This document shows, piece by piece, positions 33,925 to 42,933 of a stretch of DNA of 64,000 nt; position 1 is the stretch's first letter, and every line of letters starts with the position of its first letter. The notes beneath the pieces are model-generated. The model made no database searches and was not told the origin of the DNA. It was given only the letters and a program-made list of their open reading frames with translations. The stretch spans positions 1 through 64,000 of the forward strand of contig NZ_JAVFCB010000004.1 of NCBI RefSeq assembly GCF_030865425.1, given 5' to 3'. The stretch comes from Microbacterium capsulatum. Its GTDB lineage: Bacteria; Actinomycetota; Actinomycetes; Actinomycetales; Microbacteriaceae. The translations under genes were made by a program, and so were the position numbers.

Positions 33925-35472
33925 ATGCCCGTGACCTCCTCCGCCGGCCGCGTCGCCTCTTCGTCCCGGACCGCCGCGGTCCGCGACGCTGTCGCGGACC
34001 CGCGCCGTCTGGGTGTCTGGGCCGTCGTCGTGGGCGTTCTCGCGGTCGCGACCAGCGCCGCCGGATCCTGGATCCCCTCGCTGTGGGGCGACGAGGCGGC
34101 CAGCCTGATGTCGGCGACACGGCCGCTCTCCACGCTCTGGCCCATGCTCGGCTACGTCGACGCCGTGCACGGGCTCTACTATCTCGGGCTGCACGCCTGG
34201 GTCGACGTCTTCGGGCCGAGCACGTTCTCGATCCGGTTCCCGTCCGCTCTCGCGATCGGGGTCTGTGCGAGCGCCGTGGTCTGGCTCTGCGGCCGGTTCG
34301 GCTCGCTGCGGTTCGCCGTGCTCGCCGGCGTGTTCGCGGCGCTCCTGCCCCGGCTGACGTATGCCGGGGAGGAGGCGCGCTCGTACGCGTTCGCCGCCGC
34401 GTTCGCCGCCGTCGCCTGCGCGATCCTCGTCGAGATCGCCCGCCGGGAGGGGCGGGCGCGCGGATGGTGGATCGCCTACGCCGCCGTCCTGACCGCGGGG
34501 ATCTGGACGTTCCTGTACTTCGCGCTTCTCGTGTGCGCCCTCGCGGTGACCGTGTTCTGCTCCGCCCCGCTGCGACAGCGATGGCGGGCCTGGGCGGTGA
34601 GCACCGCGGCCGGGCTGGCCCTGGCGTCGCCGCTCGCCTGGTTCGGCTTCCTGCAGCGCCGCCAGATCGCGTTCATCGGGGAGCGCGATCCGCTGACCGC
34701 CCAGGGCGCGCTGGTCGAGATGTGGTTCCAGGAGTGGTGGTTCGCCGTCGTCGCCTGGGCGCTGGTCGTCGTCGCCGCGGTGGCCTTCGGGATCGAGATC
34801 GTGCGGGCCCGGCGCTCCGGGGAGACGTTCGGCCTGCGGCTGGACACGCTCGCGTTCAGCTGGACGATCGTCCCGATGGGCCTGCTCATCGCGGCGAGTC
34901 CGTTCGCCCCCGGCTACACGGCGCGATACGGCACGTACTCGGCTCCGGCGGTGGCGATCGTGCTCGCGCTCGCCGTGCGCCGGCTGGCGCGGCTCGGGCG
35001 GCCGCGATGGCTCGCCGCGGTCGCGGTGGTCGCGGTGGTCGCGGCCGCCGTGCCGGTGGTGATCCTGCAGCGCGGGCCGTATGCGAAGAACGAGTCGGAC
35101 TGGAACGACATCCAGGCGCGGATCCAGGAGAACGCCCGCCCCGGCGACGGGATCGTGTTCGACGACGGCGCCCGGCCCTCGCAGCGCACCCGGCTCGCCA
35201 AGGAGACGAACCCTGCGGCGTTCCGCGACACCCGCGACCTGCTGCTGCGGACGCACTACACGACGTCGTACACCTGGTACGACCAGACCTACGGGATCCC
35301 GCACGCCGCCGAGCTCGGCCGTTTCGACGGCGTCTCGCGGGTGTGGGTCGTCGAGCTGAGGTTCGAGGGCGTCGAGGACACCTGGGGTCTGGACGACCTG
35401 GCCGCGCTCGGATTCCACGAGACCCGCCGGATCGACGGCGCCGGCAGCGTGATCCTGCTCTACGAGCGCTGA
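33925..35472 (+). CDS. GT39/ArnT-like membrane glycosyltransferase, copy 1
   Basis: A 515-residue polytopic protein of the dolichyl/polyprenyl-phosphate sugar transferase class (GT-C fold). After a cytoplasmic start, the first outside loop contains SWIPSLWGDEAASLMSATRP, whose DE pair corresponds to the catalytic acid of GT39-like enzymes. About ten membrane helices follow, then a soluble C-terminal domain (residues about 390-515) starting ILQRGPYAKNESDW. It likely moves a sugar from polyprenyl phosphate onto a wall or protein acceptor outside the membrane. Paralogue at 53058. The start is the first ATG with actinobacterial context (33925). Confidence 0.82.
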   Translation: MPVTSSAGRVASSSRTAAVRDAVADPRRLGVWAVVVGVLAVATSAAGSWIPSLWGDEAASLMSATRPLSTLWPMLGYVDAVHGLYYLGLHAWVDVFGPSTFSIRFPSALAIGVCASAVVWLCGRFGSLRFAVLAGVFAALLPRLTYAGEEARSYAFAAAFAAVACAILVEIARREGRARGWWIAYAAVLTAGIWTFLYFALLVCALAVTVFCSAPLRQRWRAWAVSTAAGLALASPLAWFGFLQRRQIAFIGERDPLTAQGALVEMWFQEWWFAVVAWALVVVAAVAFGIEIVRARRSGETFGLRLDTLAFSWTIVPMGLLIAASPFAPGYTARYGTYSAPAVAIVLALAVRRLARLGRPRWLAAVAVVAVVAAAVPVVILQRGPYAKNESDWNDIQARIQENARPGDGIVFDDGARPSQRTRLAKETNPAAFRDTRDLLLRTHYTTSYTWYDQTYGIPHAAELGRFDGVSRVWVVELRFEGVEDTWGLDDLAALGFHETRRIDGAGSVILLYER

Positions 35473-35487
35473 GCGGATCCGCGTCTT

Positions 35488-35626
35488 CCGGTCGTTGAGC
35501 GAGCACGAGCGTCAGCGAGGAGCGAGACGAAACGCCTGCGCCTGACGAACCGACCCCGGTCCGCGCTGAAGGATCACCGCGTTTCGTCTCGGTCGTCGCT
35601 CCGCTCCGTCCTCGCTCAACGACCGG
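35488..35626. repeat. Large inverted-repeat element (GTCGTTGAGCGAG family)
   Basis: The left end CCGGTCGTTGAGCGAG (35488 on) and right end CTCGCTCAACGACCGG (ending 35626) are inverted copies. Inside, GAGACGAAACGC and GCGTTTCGTCTC form a second inverted pair. The 139-bp element fills the gap between convergent genes and could act as a bidirectional terminator. A half copy occurs at 53041-53068. Confidence 0.8.
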
Positions 35627-35646
35627 ACGGGAAGTGGGACGCAGGG

Positions 35647-37260
35647 TCAGGCCTGGTGCACGACCTCGCCGGCGATCACCGTGCGCGTCACCCGTGCGTC
35701 GAGGAAGGCCTCGGGTCCATCGCGGAACGGATCCGTGTCGAGGACCGCGAAGTCGGCCGAGGCGCCGGGGCGGAGCACGCCGAGCTCGCCGTCCCAGCGG
35801 GCGGCGTAGGCGGCGTCGCGGGTCGCCCGGCGCACGGCGTCGGCGATCGCCATGGCGTTGCCGGGGACGTTCGCCGGCAGCTCCGGGTCGAACGCGGAGC
35901 GGCGGGTCGCGGCGATGTACAGATTCGGCAGCGGGTCGTATGGCGCCGTCGGGGCATCCGTGCCGAGCGCGAGCGTGGCCCCGGCCTCGGCGAACTCGCC
36001 CCACGGGTAGGCGCGCTCGATCCGGTCGTCGCCGAGGACGGCGCGCCAGTTGTCCTGGATCGCGGGGTCGCAGTGCACGGGCTGCACCGAGGCCACCACG
36101 CCGAGCCGGGCGAGCCGGATCGGCGTCGCAGCGTCGACGGTCTCCAGGTGTTCGATGCGGTGCCGGCGGTCGGCGCGCGGACCGTTCTCGGCGACCGCGG
36201 CGTCGAGCGCGTCGAGCGCGAGGGCCGACGCCGCGTCGCCGATCGCGTGCATCGCGACCTGGAGCCCTGCGGCGTCGGCGGCGGTCACCACGGCCGAGAG
36301 CGAGGGGAGGTCCCACAGCGCCTCGGGCTGGGATCCGTCGGCGAACGGCGCGCGCATCGCGGCCGTGCAGCTGTCGATCACGCCGTCCACGAAGATCTTG
36401 ATCCCGGCGATGCGGAGCCAGGGCCCGTCGTGGGTGCGGGCGAGCTCGATCGCCCGCTCGACCGCGGCGAGGTCGCCGGCGGCCGTGCCCGTGCGGTACA
36501 CCGCCCAGTGCGCCGCGACGCGGAGCGGGAGTGTGCCCCCGCGGCGCTGCTGCACGGCGACGAGTGCGCGCAGATCGTGCTCGGTCATCGCCATGTCGAC
36601 CGCGGCGGAGACGCCCACGGCGACGTAGCTGGCGAACGCGGCTTCGAGCTGCGCCTCCCGCTCCGCGTCGGAGGTGAGCGCGTCCACGCGCTCCCGCACC
36701 AGCGTGAACACCGCGTTCTCGAGCAGCATGCCCGTGGCGGCGCCGGTCGCGTCCCGCTCGATCGTGCCGCCGAGCGGATCCGGCGTCGTGTCGTCGATGC
36801 CCAGCTCGGCGAGGGCGGCGCTGTTCACCCACGCCGAGTGGTGGTCGTTCGCGTTGAGGTACACCGGGCGGTCGGCGACGACCGCGTCGATCATGTCGCG
36901 GTGCGGGGCCCGGCCGTCGAGCGCGGAGAACAGCCAGCTGCGCCCGATGATGCGCGGAGCGGCCGGATCCGCCGCAGCGGCCGCGGCCAGCCGCGCCTGC
37001 ACCTCGGCGAGATCCGCCGCGTCCTGCAGGTCGACGTGCGCGAGCGACTCGCCGAGGCTGACGAGGTGCGTGTGCGCATCGACGACCCCGGGGATCACCA
37101 GGGCCCCGCCGAGGTCGACCACCTCGGCGACCTCGTGGCGGTCGGCCGTCGCGGTGTCGCCGACGTAGCGGATCCGGCCGTCCTCGACGATGAGCGAGGA
37201 GGCCCATGCCTCCGTGTCGGAGGTGAAGATCGCTCCGCCGCGGTAGTGGATCGTGCGCAT
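35647..37260 (-). CDS. YtcJ-type amidohydrolase
   Basis: A 537-residue member of the amidohydrolase superfamily (family 3, YtcJ group). The first metal site is VDAHTHLVSLGES (HxH). Further ligands sit in HDGPWLRIAGIKIFVDG, AMHAIGDAA and RRHRIEHLE, and the final catalytic Asp in ALGTDAPTAPYDPL. It would hydrolyse an amide or ester bond of an unidentified small molecule in the cytoplasm. It lies 32 bp downstream of an NCS1 permease, which probably imports its substrate; the divergent LacI-type gene probably regulates both. Confidence 0.88.
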   Translation of the reverse strand: MRTIHYRGGAIFTSDTEAWASSLIVEDGRIRYVGDTATADRHEVAEVVDLGGALVIPGVVDAHTHLVSLGESLAHVDLQDAADLAEVQARLAAAAAADPAAPRIIGRSWLFSALDGRAPHRDMIDAVVADRPVYLNANDHHSAWVNSAALAELGIDDTTPDPLGGTIERDATGAATGMLLENAVFTLVRERVDALTSDAEREAQLEAAFASYVAVGVSAAVDMAMTEHDLRALVAVQQRRGGTLPLRVAAHWAVYRTGTAAGDLAAVERAIELARTHDGPWLRIAGIKIFVDGVIDSCTAAMRAPFADGSQPEALWDLPSLSAVVTAADAAGLQVAMHAIGDAASALALDALDAAVAENGPRADRRHRIEHLETVDAATPIRLARLGVVASVQPVHCDPAIQDNWRAVLGDDRIERAYPWGEFAEAGATLALGTDAPTAPYDPLPNLYIAATRRSAFDPELPANVPGNAMAIADAVRRATRDAAYAARWDGELGVLRPGASADFAVLDTDPFRDGPEAFLDARVTRTVIAGEVVHQA

Positions 37261-37292
37261 GGTTCCCTTTCCGGAGGTGAGGACGGCGTCGG

Positions 37293-38792
37293 TCACAGCG
37301 AGGCCCGCGAGCGGGCCGAGGAGCGCACCATCACGAGGTAGATGACGAACGGCACCACGATGCCGACCGGCACGGAGAGGTCGATCCCGCCCATCGCCGC
37401 GGCGATCGGGCCGGTGAACACCAGGGTCGCGCTGCAGAGCAGGGAGAGGAGGATGCCGACCAGCACGGCGACCGCGCCCGCGGCGTGCACGCCGCCCGAG
37501 AACCAGAACCGGCTGCCGCGCGCCTCGTCGCTCAGCGCGACGCCGTCGTAGCGGTTGCGCCGCCACAGCATGTCGGCAAGGTACACGCCCATCACCGGTC
37601 CGAGCACCGTCACCGACAGCTGCAGCGCGTTCGAGACGCTGTCCAGGAAGTTCCACACCAGCAGGGCGACGAGAGTCATGATCACGCCGACCGTGCCGTC
37701 GAGCAGGACGGTGCGCGAGCGCGGGAGCCGGATGCCCACGGCCTGCAGCGCGAGGCCGGAGCTGTACGCGGTCATGGCGTTGTTCGCGATCGTGCCGATG
37801 ATCACCGAGATCAGGAAGATCGGTGCGAACCACGCCGGCAGGAACTTCTCCAGCCCGGCCTCGGGGGAGCTCATGTCGACCGCGCTCGCGGCGAGAACGC
37901 CGACGAACGTCGCGAGCACTCCGGGCACCACCATGCCGAGGGTGGTCCACAGGGCGACGTCGCGCACGCGCGTGGCGGCCGGCAGGTAGCGGGCGAAGTC
38001 GGCGCTGTTCGTGTAGGAGAGCGGGGCGGAGGCGACCAGCGCGACGCCGGCGGCCATCATCGCGACGAGCTCGACGCCGCCGAGGGGCTTGGCCGGGGCG
38101 AAGCCCCAGTGGGCGCCGCCGACCACGAAGACCGCCATCACCGCGAAGATCACCGCGAGCACGATCGCGAGCGGCTGGTAGAGACGCATGATGAGACCGT
38201 GGCCGTAGACGCTGATCGCCATGGTGACGGCGGCGATCACGATCGCGCTGACGGCGATGGTCCATCCGGAGGACGGGATCCCCACGCGGCCGAGCAGGCC
38301 GACCATGACGGTGGTGGCCGCCGCCCAGTTGATCGCGAGATAGCACACGCTGATCAGCCAGCCGGCGATCGCGACGTTGATCCGGTTCCCGCGGACGCCG
38401 TACATGGCACGCGTGATGACCTCGCTCGGGGTGCCGGCCGCGGGGCCGGACGCCGCGACGATGCCGGTGATGATCGAGAACACGTTGCCGAGGACGATCG
38501 CCGCGAGCGCCTGCCACAGGTTCAGGCCCATCACGATGAGGGTCGCGCCGATCACCACCGCGAGGAAGTTGACGTTCGGGGCCGCCCACACCGCGAAGAG
38601 GTCGCGGGCACGGCCGTGCCGCTCGCTCGACGGGATGTAGTCGATGCCGTGCGTCTCGACGCGCATGGTCGCCTCGCCCGGCTCCGGGTGCGTGAGGGCC
38701 GGGGCTTCGGTCGGGGGCGTGGTCTCCGCGGGTGCGGGGGCGGCGGTCGCGGGGGCGGGTTCCGTGATCTCCGGGGGTGTCACCTGTGACAT
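37293..38792 (-). CDS. NCS1-family nucleobase/hydantoin permease
   Basis: A 499-residue secondary transporter of the NCS1 (CodB/PucI/Mhp1) family with about 12 helices. The N-terminus is Pro/Glu/Ala-rich, followed by ARDLFAVWAAPNVNFLAVVI, a classic NCS1 TM1 start. Typical substrates are cytosine, allantoin or hydantoins taken up with Na+ or H+. The ATG at 38792 is chosen for GGAGG five bases upstream. Operonic with the amidohydrolase and divergent from the LacI gene, with a palindromic operator between. Confidence 0.88.
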   Translation of the reverse strand: MSQVTPPEITEPAPATAAPAPAETTPPTEAPALTHPEPGEATMRVETHGIDYIPSSERHGRARDLFAVWAAPNVNFLAVVIGATLIVMGLNLWQALAAIVLGNVFSIITGIVAASGPAAGTPSEVITRAMYGVRGNRINVAIAGWLISVCYLAINWAAATTVMVGLLGRVGIPSSGWTIAVSAIVIAAVTMAISVYGHGLIMRLYQPLAIVLAVIFAVMAVFVVGGAHWGFAPAKPLGGVELVAMMAAGVALVASAPLSYTNSADFARYLPAATRVRDVALWTTLGMVVPGVLATFVGVLAASAVDMSSPEAGLEKFLPAWFAPIFLISVIIGTIANNAMTAYSSGLALQAVGIRLPRSRTVLLDGTVGVIMTLVALLVWNFLDSVSNALQLSVTVLGPVMGVYLADMLWRRNRYDGVALSDEARGSRFWFSGGVHAAGAVAVLVGILLSLLCSATLVFTGPIAAAMGGIDLSVPVGIVVPFVIYLVMVRSSARSRASL

Positions 38793-38865
38793 GGGATCCT
38801 CCAGGGGGTGCAAGAGTTCGGGTTGCGCGACGTCCTTGTTCGCGCTCGATGTGCCACGCTAGATA

Positions 38866-38881
38866 CCCAAAACGATTTGGG
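38866..38881. promoter_or_regulatory. LacI-type operator
   Basis: CCCAAAACGATTTGGG is an inverted repeat with CCCAAA/TTTGGG arms around a central CG pair, the hallmark of LacI/GalR-family operators. It lies between the permease (minus) and LacI-type (plus) starts and could control both. Confidence 0.75.
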
Positions 38882-38910
38882 CAAGCGGATTCCGCGGCTA
38901 TCATCTGCCT

Positions 38911-39930
38911 ATGCGCAGAGAGCGGGCCACCATTCGCGACGTGGCGCGCCGAGCCGGCGTCTCGGTGACCACGGTGTCCCACACGTTCTCCGGCAACGGC
39001 GTCGTGAACCCGCGCACGCAGGCGCGGGTGCGGGCGGCGGCCACCGAGCTCGGCTACCACCCCGACGTCGTCGCGAGCGGGCTCCGCCGCAGCCGGCTCG
39101 GAGTCATCGGCCTCGTGCTGCGGCCCGCGGTGGGGGCCGAGCCGCAGCCGGTCGGCGACGTCGACTACTTCCCGAGGTTCGCCGGAGCCGCAGCCCTCAC
39201 CTCCCTCGCGCACGGCTACGCGCTCATGCTGGTCGCGGATCCGACCGAGCAGGGCGCACCGGTGACGGCCTACGCGTGCGACGGCATCATCGTCACGGAT
39301 CCGGTCGACGACGATCCGCTGATCGCCGTGCTGCGCTCGAGCGCCACGCCCTACACGCTCGTGGGCGAGGACATGAACGACCCGCGGGATCCGCACGCGA
39401 TCGACATCGCGACCGTGCTGATCACGGATCGGGTGCTCGCGCACCTGGCGGAGGCGGGCGTCCGGCGCCCGGCGCTCGTGCTCGGGACCGACCCGATCGA
39501 GTGGAACGCGCTCACCGAGCGGCGCTACCGGGAGCGGATGCGGGTCGAGGGGATGCCCGAGGTCGTGCTGCGGGTCCCCGAGCGCGCCGACCGGGCCGAG
39601 GCCGTGCGCGCGGGCGACGAGCTGCTCGCGCTGCCCGAGCGGCCGGACGGCGTCTACTGCATGACCAGCGACCACGCGCGCGCGATCGTGGATCGCTTCG
39701 TCGAGCGCGGGATCCGCGTGCCCGAGGACATCGCGGTGGTCTGCGGGTCCGACGCGGCGAGCCTGCGCGCCCCGGCGCCCACCATCACCGCGGTCGACCT
39801 GCAGCCCGAGGCGCTCGGGCGTCAGGCGGCCGCCGCCCTTCTCCGCCAGCTCGAGCCCGACCTGGAGCTGGACGTGCCGGAGCCCGAGCACGGCACGCTC
39901 ATCGTGCGCGACTCGACGGCGGTCTCCTGA
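38911..39930 (+). CDS. LacI-family transcriptional regulator
   Basis: A 339-residue repressor. The N-terminal helix-turn-helix (TIRDVARRAGVSVTTVSHTF) and hinge helix (VVASGLRRSR) precede a periplasmic-binding-protein-like effector domain (residues 65-335). Likely senses the substrate of the adjacent permease/amidohydrolase pair and binds the palindrome at 38866. ATG 38911. Confidence 0.92.
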   Translation: MRRERATIRDVARRAGVSVTTVSHTFSGNGVVNPRTQARVRAAATELGYHPDVVASGLRRSRLGVIGLVLRPAVGAEPQPVGDVDYFPRFAGAAALTSLAHGYALMLVADPTEQGAPVTAYACDGIIVTDPVDDDPLIAVLRSSATPYTLVGEDMNDPRDPHAIDIATVLITDRVLAHLAEAGVRRPALVLGTDPIEWNALTERRYRERMRVEGMPEVVLRVPERADRAEAVRAGDELLALPERPDGVYCMTSDHARAIVDRFVERGIRVPEDIAVVCGSDAASLRAPAPTITAVDLQPEALGRQAAAALLRQLEPDLELDVPEPEHGTLIVRDSTAVS

Positions 39931-40249
39931 CCCGCTCGCGCCGCTCCCCGCACCGCCGTCCGCTCCGCCGTCCCACCGTCCGCTCCGCCCCCGCTCCGCC
40001 GTCCGCTCCGCCCCCGCTCCGCCGTCCGCCCCCCACCCCGCCGTCCGCCCCGCCCCCACCCCGCCGTCCGCTCCGCCGTCCCCCCACCCCGCCGTCCGCG
40101 GGTGAGAAACCACTTCCCGCATGAGACAACACTTCAGGCATGGTTTCTCATGCGGGAAGTGGTTTCTCGCGGGGGCCGAGGGCCGGGGGCCGGGGCCGGG
40201 GGCCGGCGCCGAGGGCCGGGGGCCGAGGGCCGGGGGCCGGGGGCGGGGC
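39931..40249. repeat. C-tract / palindrome / G-tract composite element, copy 1
   Basis: An intergenic stretch of 319 bp. From 39950 to 40100 are degenerate CCGTCCGCTCCGCC-type repeats. A palindrome with 23-bp perfect arms (40104-40126 and 40146-40168, GAGAAACCACTTCCCGC... and complement) and a 19-nt loop follows. Then, to 40250, come GGGGGCCGAGGGCC-type repeats that are roughly the complement of the left tract. The same palindrome recurs at 50200. It lies between convergent genes. The G-rich side could form quadruplexes (inference). Confidence 0.85.
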
Positions 40250-40963
40250 TCACGCCGGGAGGAGCTCCGTCACGTCTCCGTCGATCTCGACGGCCTCGGC
40301 GCCCCGGCGGAACAGCACGGCCGGGCCGCGGCCGGGCGTGACCGCGGTCCCGCCGATCGTGCGGCGCCCGTCGCGCACACGCAGCCAGGCGCCCTCGCGC
40401 AGGGCGAGCACGGGCGTGTCGTTCTCCTCGTGGAACTCGGCCAGGCGCTGCGCCCTGGTCTCACCGGCGTGGGTCGAGGTCGGATCCGCATCGAGGTAGT
40501 GCGCGTTGATCTGGAACGGCACCAGGCCCAGCGCGTCGAAACTGCCCGGCTCGACGATCGGCATGTCGTTCGTGGTGCGGATCGTCGCGGCGGCGAGGTT
40601 CGTGCCCGCGCTCGCGCCGAGGTAGGGGCGGCCCGCCGCCGCGTGAGCCCGGAGCGCCTCGATCAGGCCGAGCTCGCGCACAGTCTTCAGGAGCCGGAAC
40701 GTGTTGCCGCCGCCCACGAACACGGCCTCCGCGTCGCGGACCGCCGCGACCGGATCACCGGACTCGTGCGCCCCCGTCACGGTCACGCCCTGCGCGGCGA
40801 ACGCCGTGCGCGCCGTGGCGGTGTAGGCGTCGCGGTCGGCGAGCGCGTAGGGCACGAACACGAGCCTCGTCGCGCCGCCGAGCGCCTCGCGCACCGCGTC
40901 CCAGGCGTGCGCGAGGTAGCCGGATCCGGCGTTGGACGAGTTGGACATGAGCAGCAGGTTCAT
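40250..40963 (-). CDS. pepE: Peptidase E (alpha-aspartyl dipeptidase)
   Basis: A 237-residue S51 peptidase, which in enterobacteria cleaves Asp-X dipeptides. The nucleophile is in YLGASAGTN (Ser118), with Asp133 (TTNDMPIVEP) and His155 (QINAHYLDA); the spacing is exactly that of the E. coli triad. VFVGGGNTFRLL is the family oxyanion-side motif. The start at 40963 overlaps the IclR stop (ATGA). Placed next to a dipeptide-type importer and M20 peptidase, it probably finishes hydrolysis of imported peptides. Confidence 0.92.
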   Translation of the reverse strand: MNLLLMSNSSNAGSGYLAHAWDAVREALGGATRLVFVPYALADRDAYTATARTAFAAQGVTVTGAHESGDPVAAVRDAEAVFVGGGNTFRLLKTVRELGLIEALRAHAAAGRPYLGASAGTNLAAATIRTTNDMPIVEPGSFDALGLVPFQINAHYLDADPTSTHAGETRAQRLAEFHEENDTPVLALREGAWLRVRDGRRTIGGTAVTPGRGPAVLFRRGAEAVEIDGDVTELLPA

Positions 40964-41787
40964 GAGGTCCTTTCGGGGGCGGAAGCAGGGGTGGAGGTCG
41001 GTGCAGGGCTGGGGGCCCGGAGGGAGAGCAGCTGGCCGATCGCGTGCGCGGTGCGGAGCACGGCGTCCTTGTGCGCGCGGATGTCTCCGAGCCGCTCGCT
41101 CTTGTGCTCGCCGATGCTGACGGATCCGATCGGCCGTCCGGCGACGAACACCGGTGCGGCGACGGCCCGGGTGTCGAAGTCGTACTCGCCGTCCGAGTAG
41201 GCCCAGCCGGACGTGGCCGCCTCCGACATCGCCTGCTCGATGAGCGTGGCGTCGTGGATCGTGAGGTCGTTGAAGCGCGCCAGCGGCAGCGAGTACATCA
41301 GAGCCTGCCGCTGCTGGGCGGAGAGGAACGCGAAGTAGGCCCGCGAGGTGGCGCCGGCGTGCGCGGGGTACAGCTCGCCGACGAGCGGATGGTTGCGCAT
41401 CGGCACGCCGCCGCCCTCGACCGCCGCGACCGCGCGCACGTGTGCCCCGTCGCCGATCGCGAACACGGCCGTGCGCGAGGTCTCCTCGGCGAGCACCGCG
41501 AGCACGGGCTCGACGAGCGCGGCCATGCCGCCCTGGCGCTCCCAGGCCGAGGCGATCCGCCAGAGCGCCGGGCCCAGCCGGTAGCGACGCGTGTACGGAT
41601 CCGCCGACAGGAAGCCGCGCCCGGCGAGCGTCGCGAGCAGGCGCTGCGCGGTCGACTTGTCCAGATCGAACTCCTCGGCGAGCTCCAGCACGCCCCATTC
41701 GCTGCGCCGGCCGGTGAACGACAGCAGCACCGAGAGGGCGCGGTCGACCGTCTGCAGCGGGGGACGGGACCCCGATCCCTTGTCCAT
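40960..41787 (-). CDS. IclR-family regulator of the peptide-import cluster
   Basis: A 275-residue IclR regulator. The N-terminal winged helix contains VDRALSVLLSFTGRR and DLDKSTAQRLLATLAGRGFL. The C-terminal GAF-like effector domain includes HAGATSRAYFAFLS and the end VFVAGRPIGSVSIGEH. It overlaps pepE by 4 bp and is divergent from the ABC permease gene, so it probably controls the importer. The ATG at 41787 has GGAGG upstream; an in-frame upstream ATG at 41826 adds a non-conserved leader. Confidence 0.9.
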   Translation of the reverse strand: MDKGSGSRPPLQTVDRALSVLLSFTGRRSEWGVLELAEEFDLDKSTAQRLLATLAGRGFLSADPYTRRYRLGPALWRIASAWERQGGMAALVEPVLAVLAEETSRTAVFAIGDGAHVRAVAAVEGGGVPMRNHPLVGELYPAHAGATSRAYFAFLSAQQRQALMYSLPLARFNDLTIHDATLIEQAMSEAATSGWAYSDGEYDFDTRAVAAPVFVAGRPIGSVSIGEHKSERLGDIRAHKDAVLRTAHAIGQLLSLRAPSPAPTSTPASAPERTS

Positions 41788-41820
41788 GAACAGGTCCTCC
41801 CGACCCGCCGTGCACCCGCG

Positions 41821-41869
41821 GATCAAATAGTGAGATTGAGTTGCACAAGTATTTCACATCGCAGATAGT
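41821..41869. promoter_or_regulatory. AT-rich divergent promoter with imperfect palindrome
   Basis: TCAAATAG (41823-41830) and GTATTTCA (41849-41856) form an imperfect inverted repeat in an unusually AT-rich patch. TTGCAC (41841) and GATAGT (41863) could be -35 and -10 of the plus-strand transporter operon with a 16-bp spacer. A likely binding site for the IclR-type protein. Confidence 0.4.
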
Positions 41870-41925
41870 GGTCGCTACGTGCCGATCCGGCGCGGAAACC
41901 ACCCCCCATCGAAGTGAGGAGAGCC

Positions 41926-42933
41926 ATGCCGACTGTCGTCCGTCGTGTGCTCGCGATGATCCCCACGCTGCTCGGTGTCGTCGTCCTCATCTTCCTGATC
42001 ACCCGGGTCCTCCCCGGCGATCCGGCCCGCACCCTCGCGGGGGAGAACGCCGACCAGAGCGTCGTGGTCAAGCTCCGGGAGCAGATGGGCCTGGACAAGC
42101 CCCTCTGGCAGCAGTTCGGCGACTACTTCGTCGGCCTCCTGCGCGGCGACCTGGGCTACGCATGGCACACCGGCCACCCGGTCGCACAGGACTTCGCCAC
42201 CCGGTTCCCGGCGACGGTCGAGCTCGCGCTCGCGGCGCTGCTCATCGGGATCGTCGTCGGCGTGCCGCTCGGCATCCTCAGCGCGATGAAGCGCGGCCGC
42301 CTCGTCGACCACCTCACCCGGGTGATCTCGCTGCTCGGCGTCTCCATGCCGCTGTTCTGGCTCGGCCTGCTCGTGATCTCGCTGTTCTTCGGGACGCTCG
42401 GCTGGGCGCCGGCGCCGATCGGCCGGATCGGCGACGAGGTCAACCCGCCCACCCACGTGACGGGGCTGTACCTGATCGACAGCATCCTCACCGGCGACGG
42501 CGTGGCCTTCGCGAGCGCGTTCTCGCACCTGATCTGGCCGGCCATGGTGCTGTCCGTCGGCGGCGTCGCGATCATCTCCCGGATGACCCGCTCGGCGATG
42601 CTCGAAGTGCTGGGGCAGGACTACATCCGCACCGCCGAGGCGAAGGGGATGAGCCCGGCCCGGGTCATCGGCGGGCACGCGCTGAAGAACGCGGCCCCGT
42701 CGATCATCACGATCATCGGCCTCGAGCTCGGTCAGCTCCTCGGCGGCGCGGTGATCACCGAGACGATCTTCAGCTGGCCCGGGATCGGCGGCTACGTGAC
42801 CGAGTCGATCAAGGCCAACGACTACGCCCCGGTGCAGGCGATGACCCTGGTCGCGGCGATCATCTTCCTCGTCGTGAACCTGCTCGTCGACCTCTCCCAG
42901 GGGATCTTCGACCCGAAGGTGCGCAATGCTTGA
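41926..42933 (+). CDS. Dipeptide-type ABC permease (DppB-like)
   Basis: A 335-residue inner-membrane permease of the DppB/OppB type, six helices. The first periplasmic loop carries RVLPGDPARTLAGENA and the coupling (EAA) loop is AEAKGMSPARVIGGHALKNA. The start ATG 41926 has GAGGAG upstream. Its 3' end overlaps the next permease by 8 bp. First gene of the plus-strand block 41926-50145. Confidence 0.92.
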   Translation: MPTVVRRVLAMIPTLLGVVVLIFLITRVLPGDPARTLAGENADQSVVVKLREQMGLDKPLWQQFGDYFVGLLRGDLGYAWHTGHPVAQDFATRFPATVELALAALLIGIVVGVPLGILSAMKRGRLVDHLTRVISLLGVSMPLFWLGLLVISLFFGTLGWAPAPIGRIGDEVNPPTHVTGLYLIDSILTGDGVAFASAFSHLIWPAMVLSVGGVAIISRMTRSAMLEVLGQDYIRTAEAKGMSPARVIGGHALKNAAPSIITIIGLELGQLLGGAVITETIFSWPGIGGYVTESIKANDYAPVQAMTLVAAIIFLVVNLLVDLSQGIFDPKVRNA

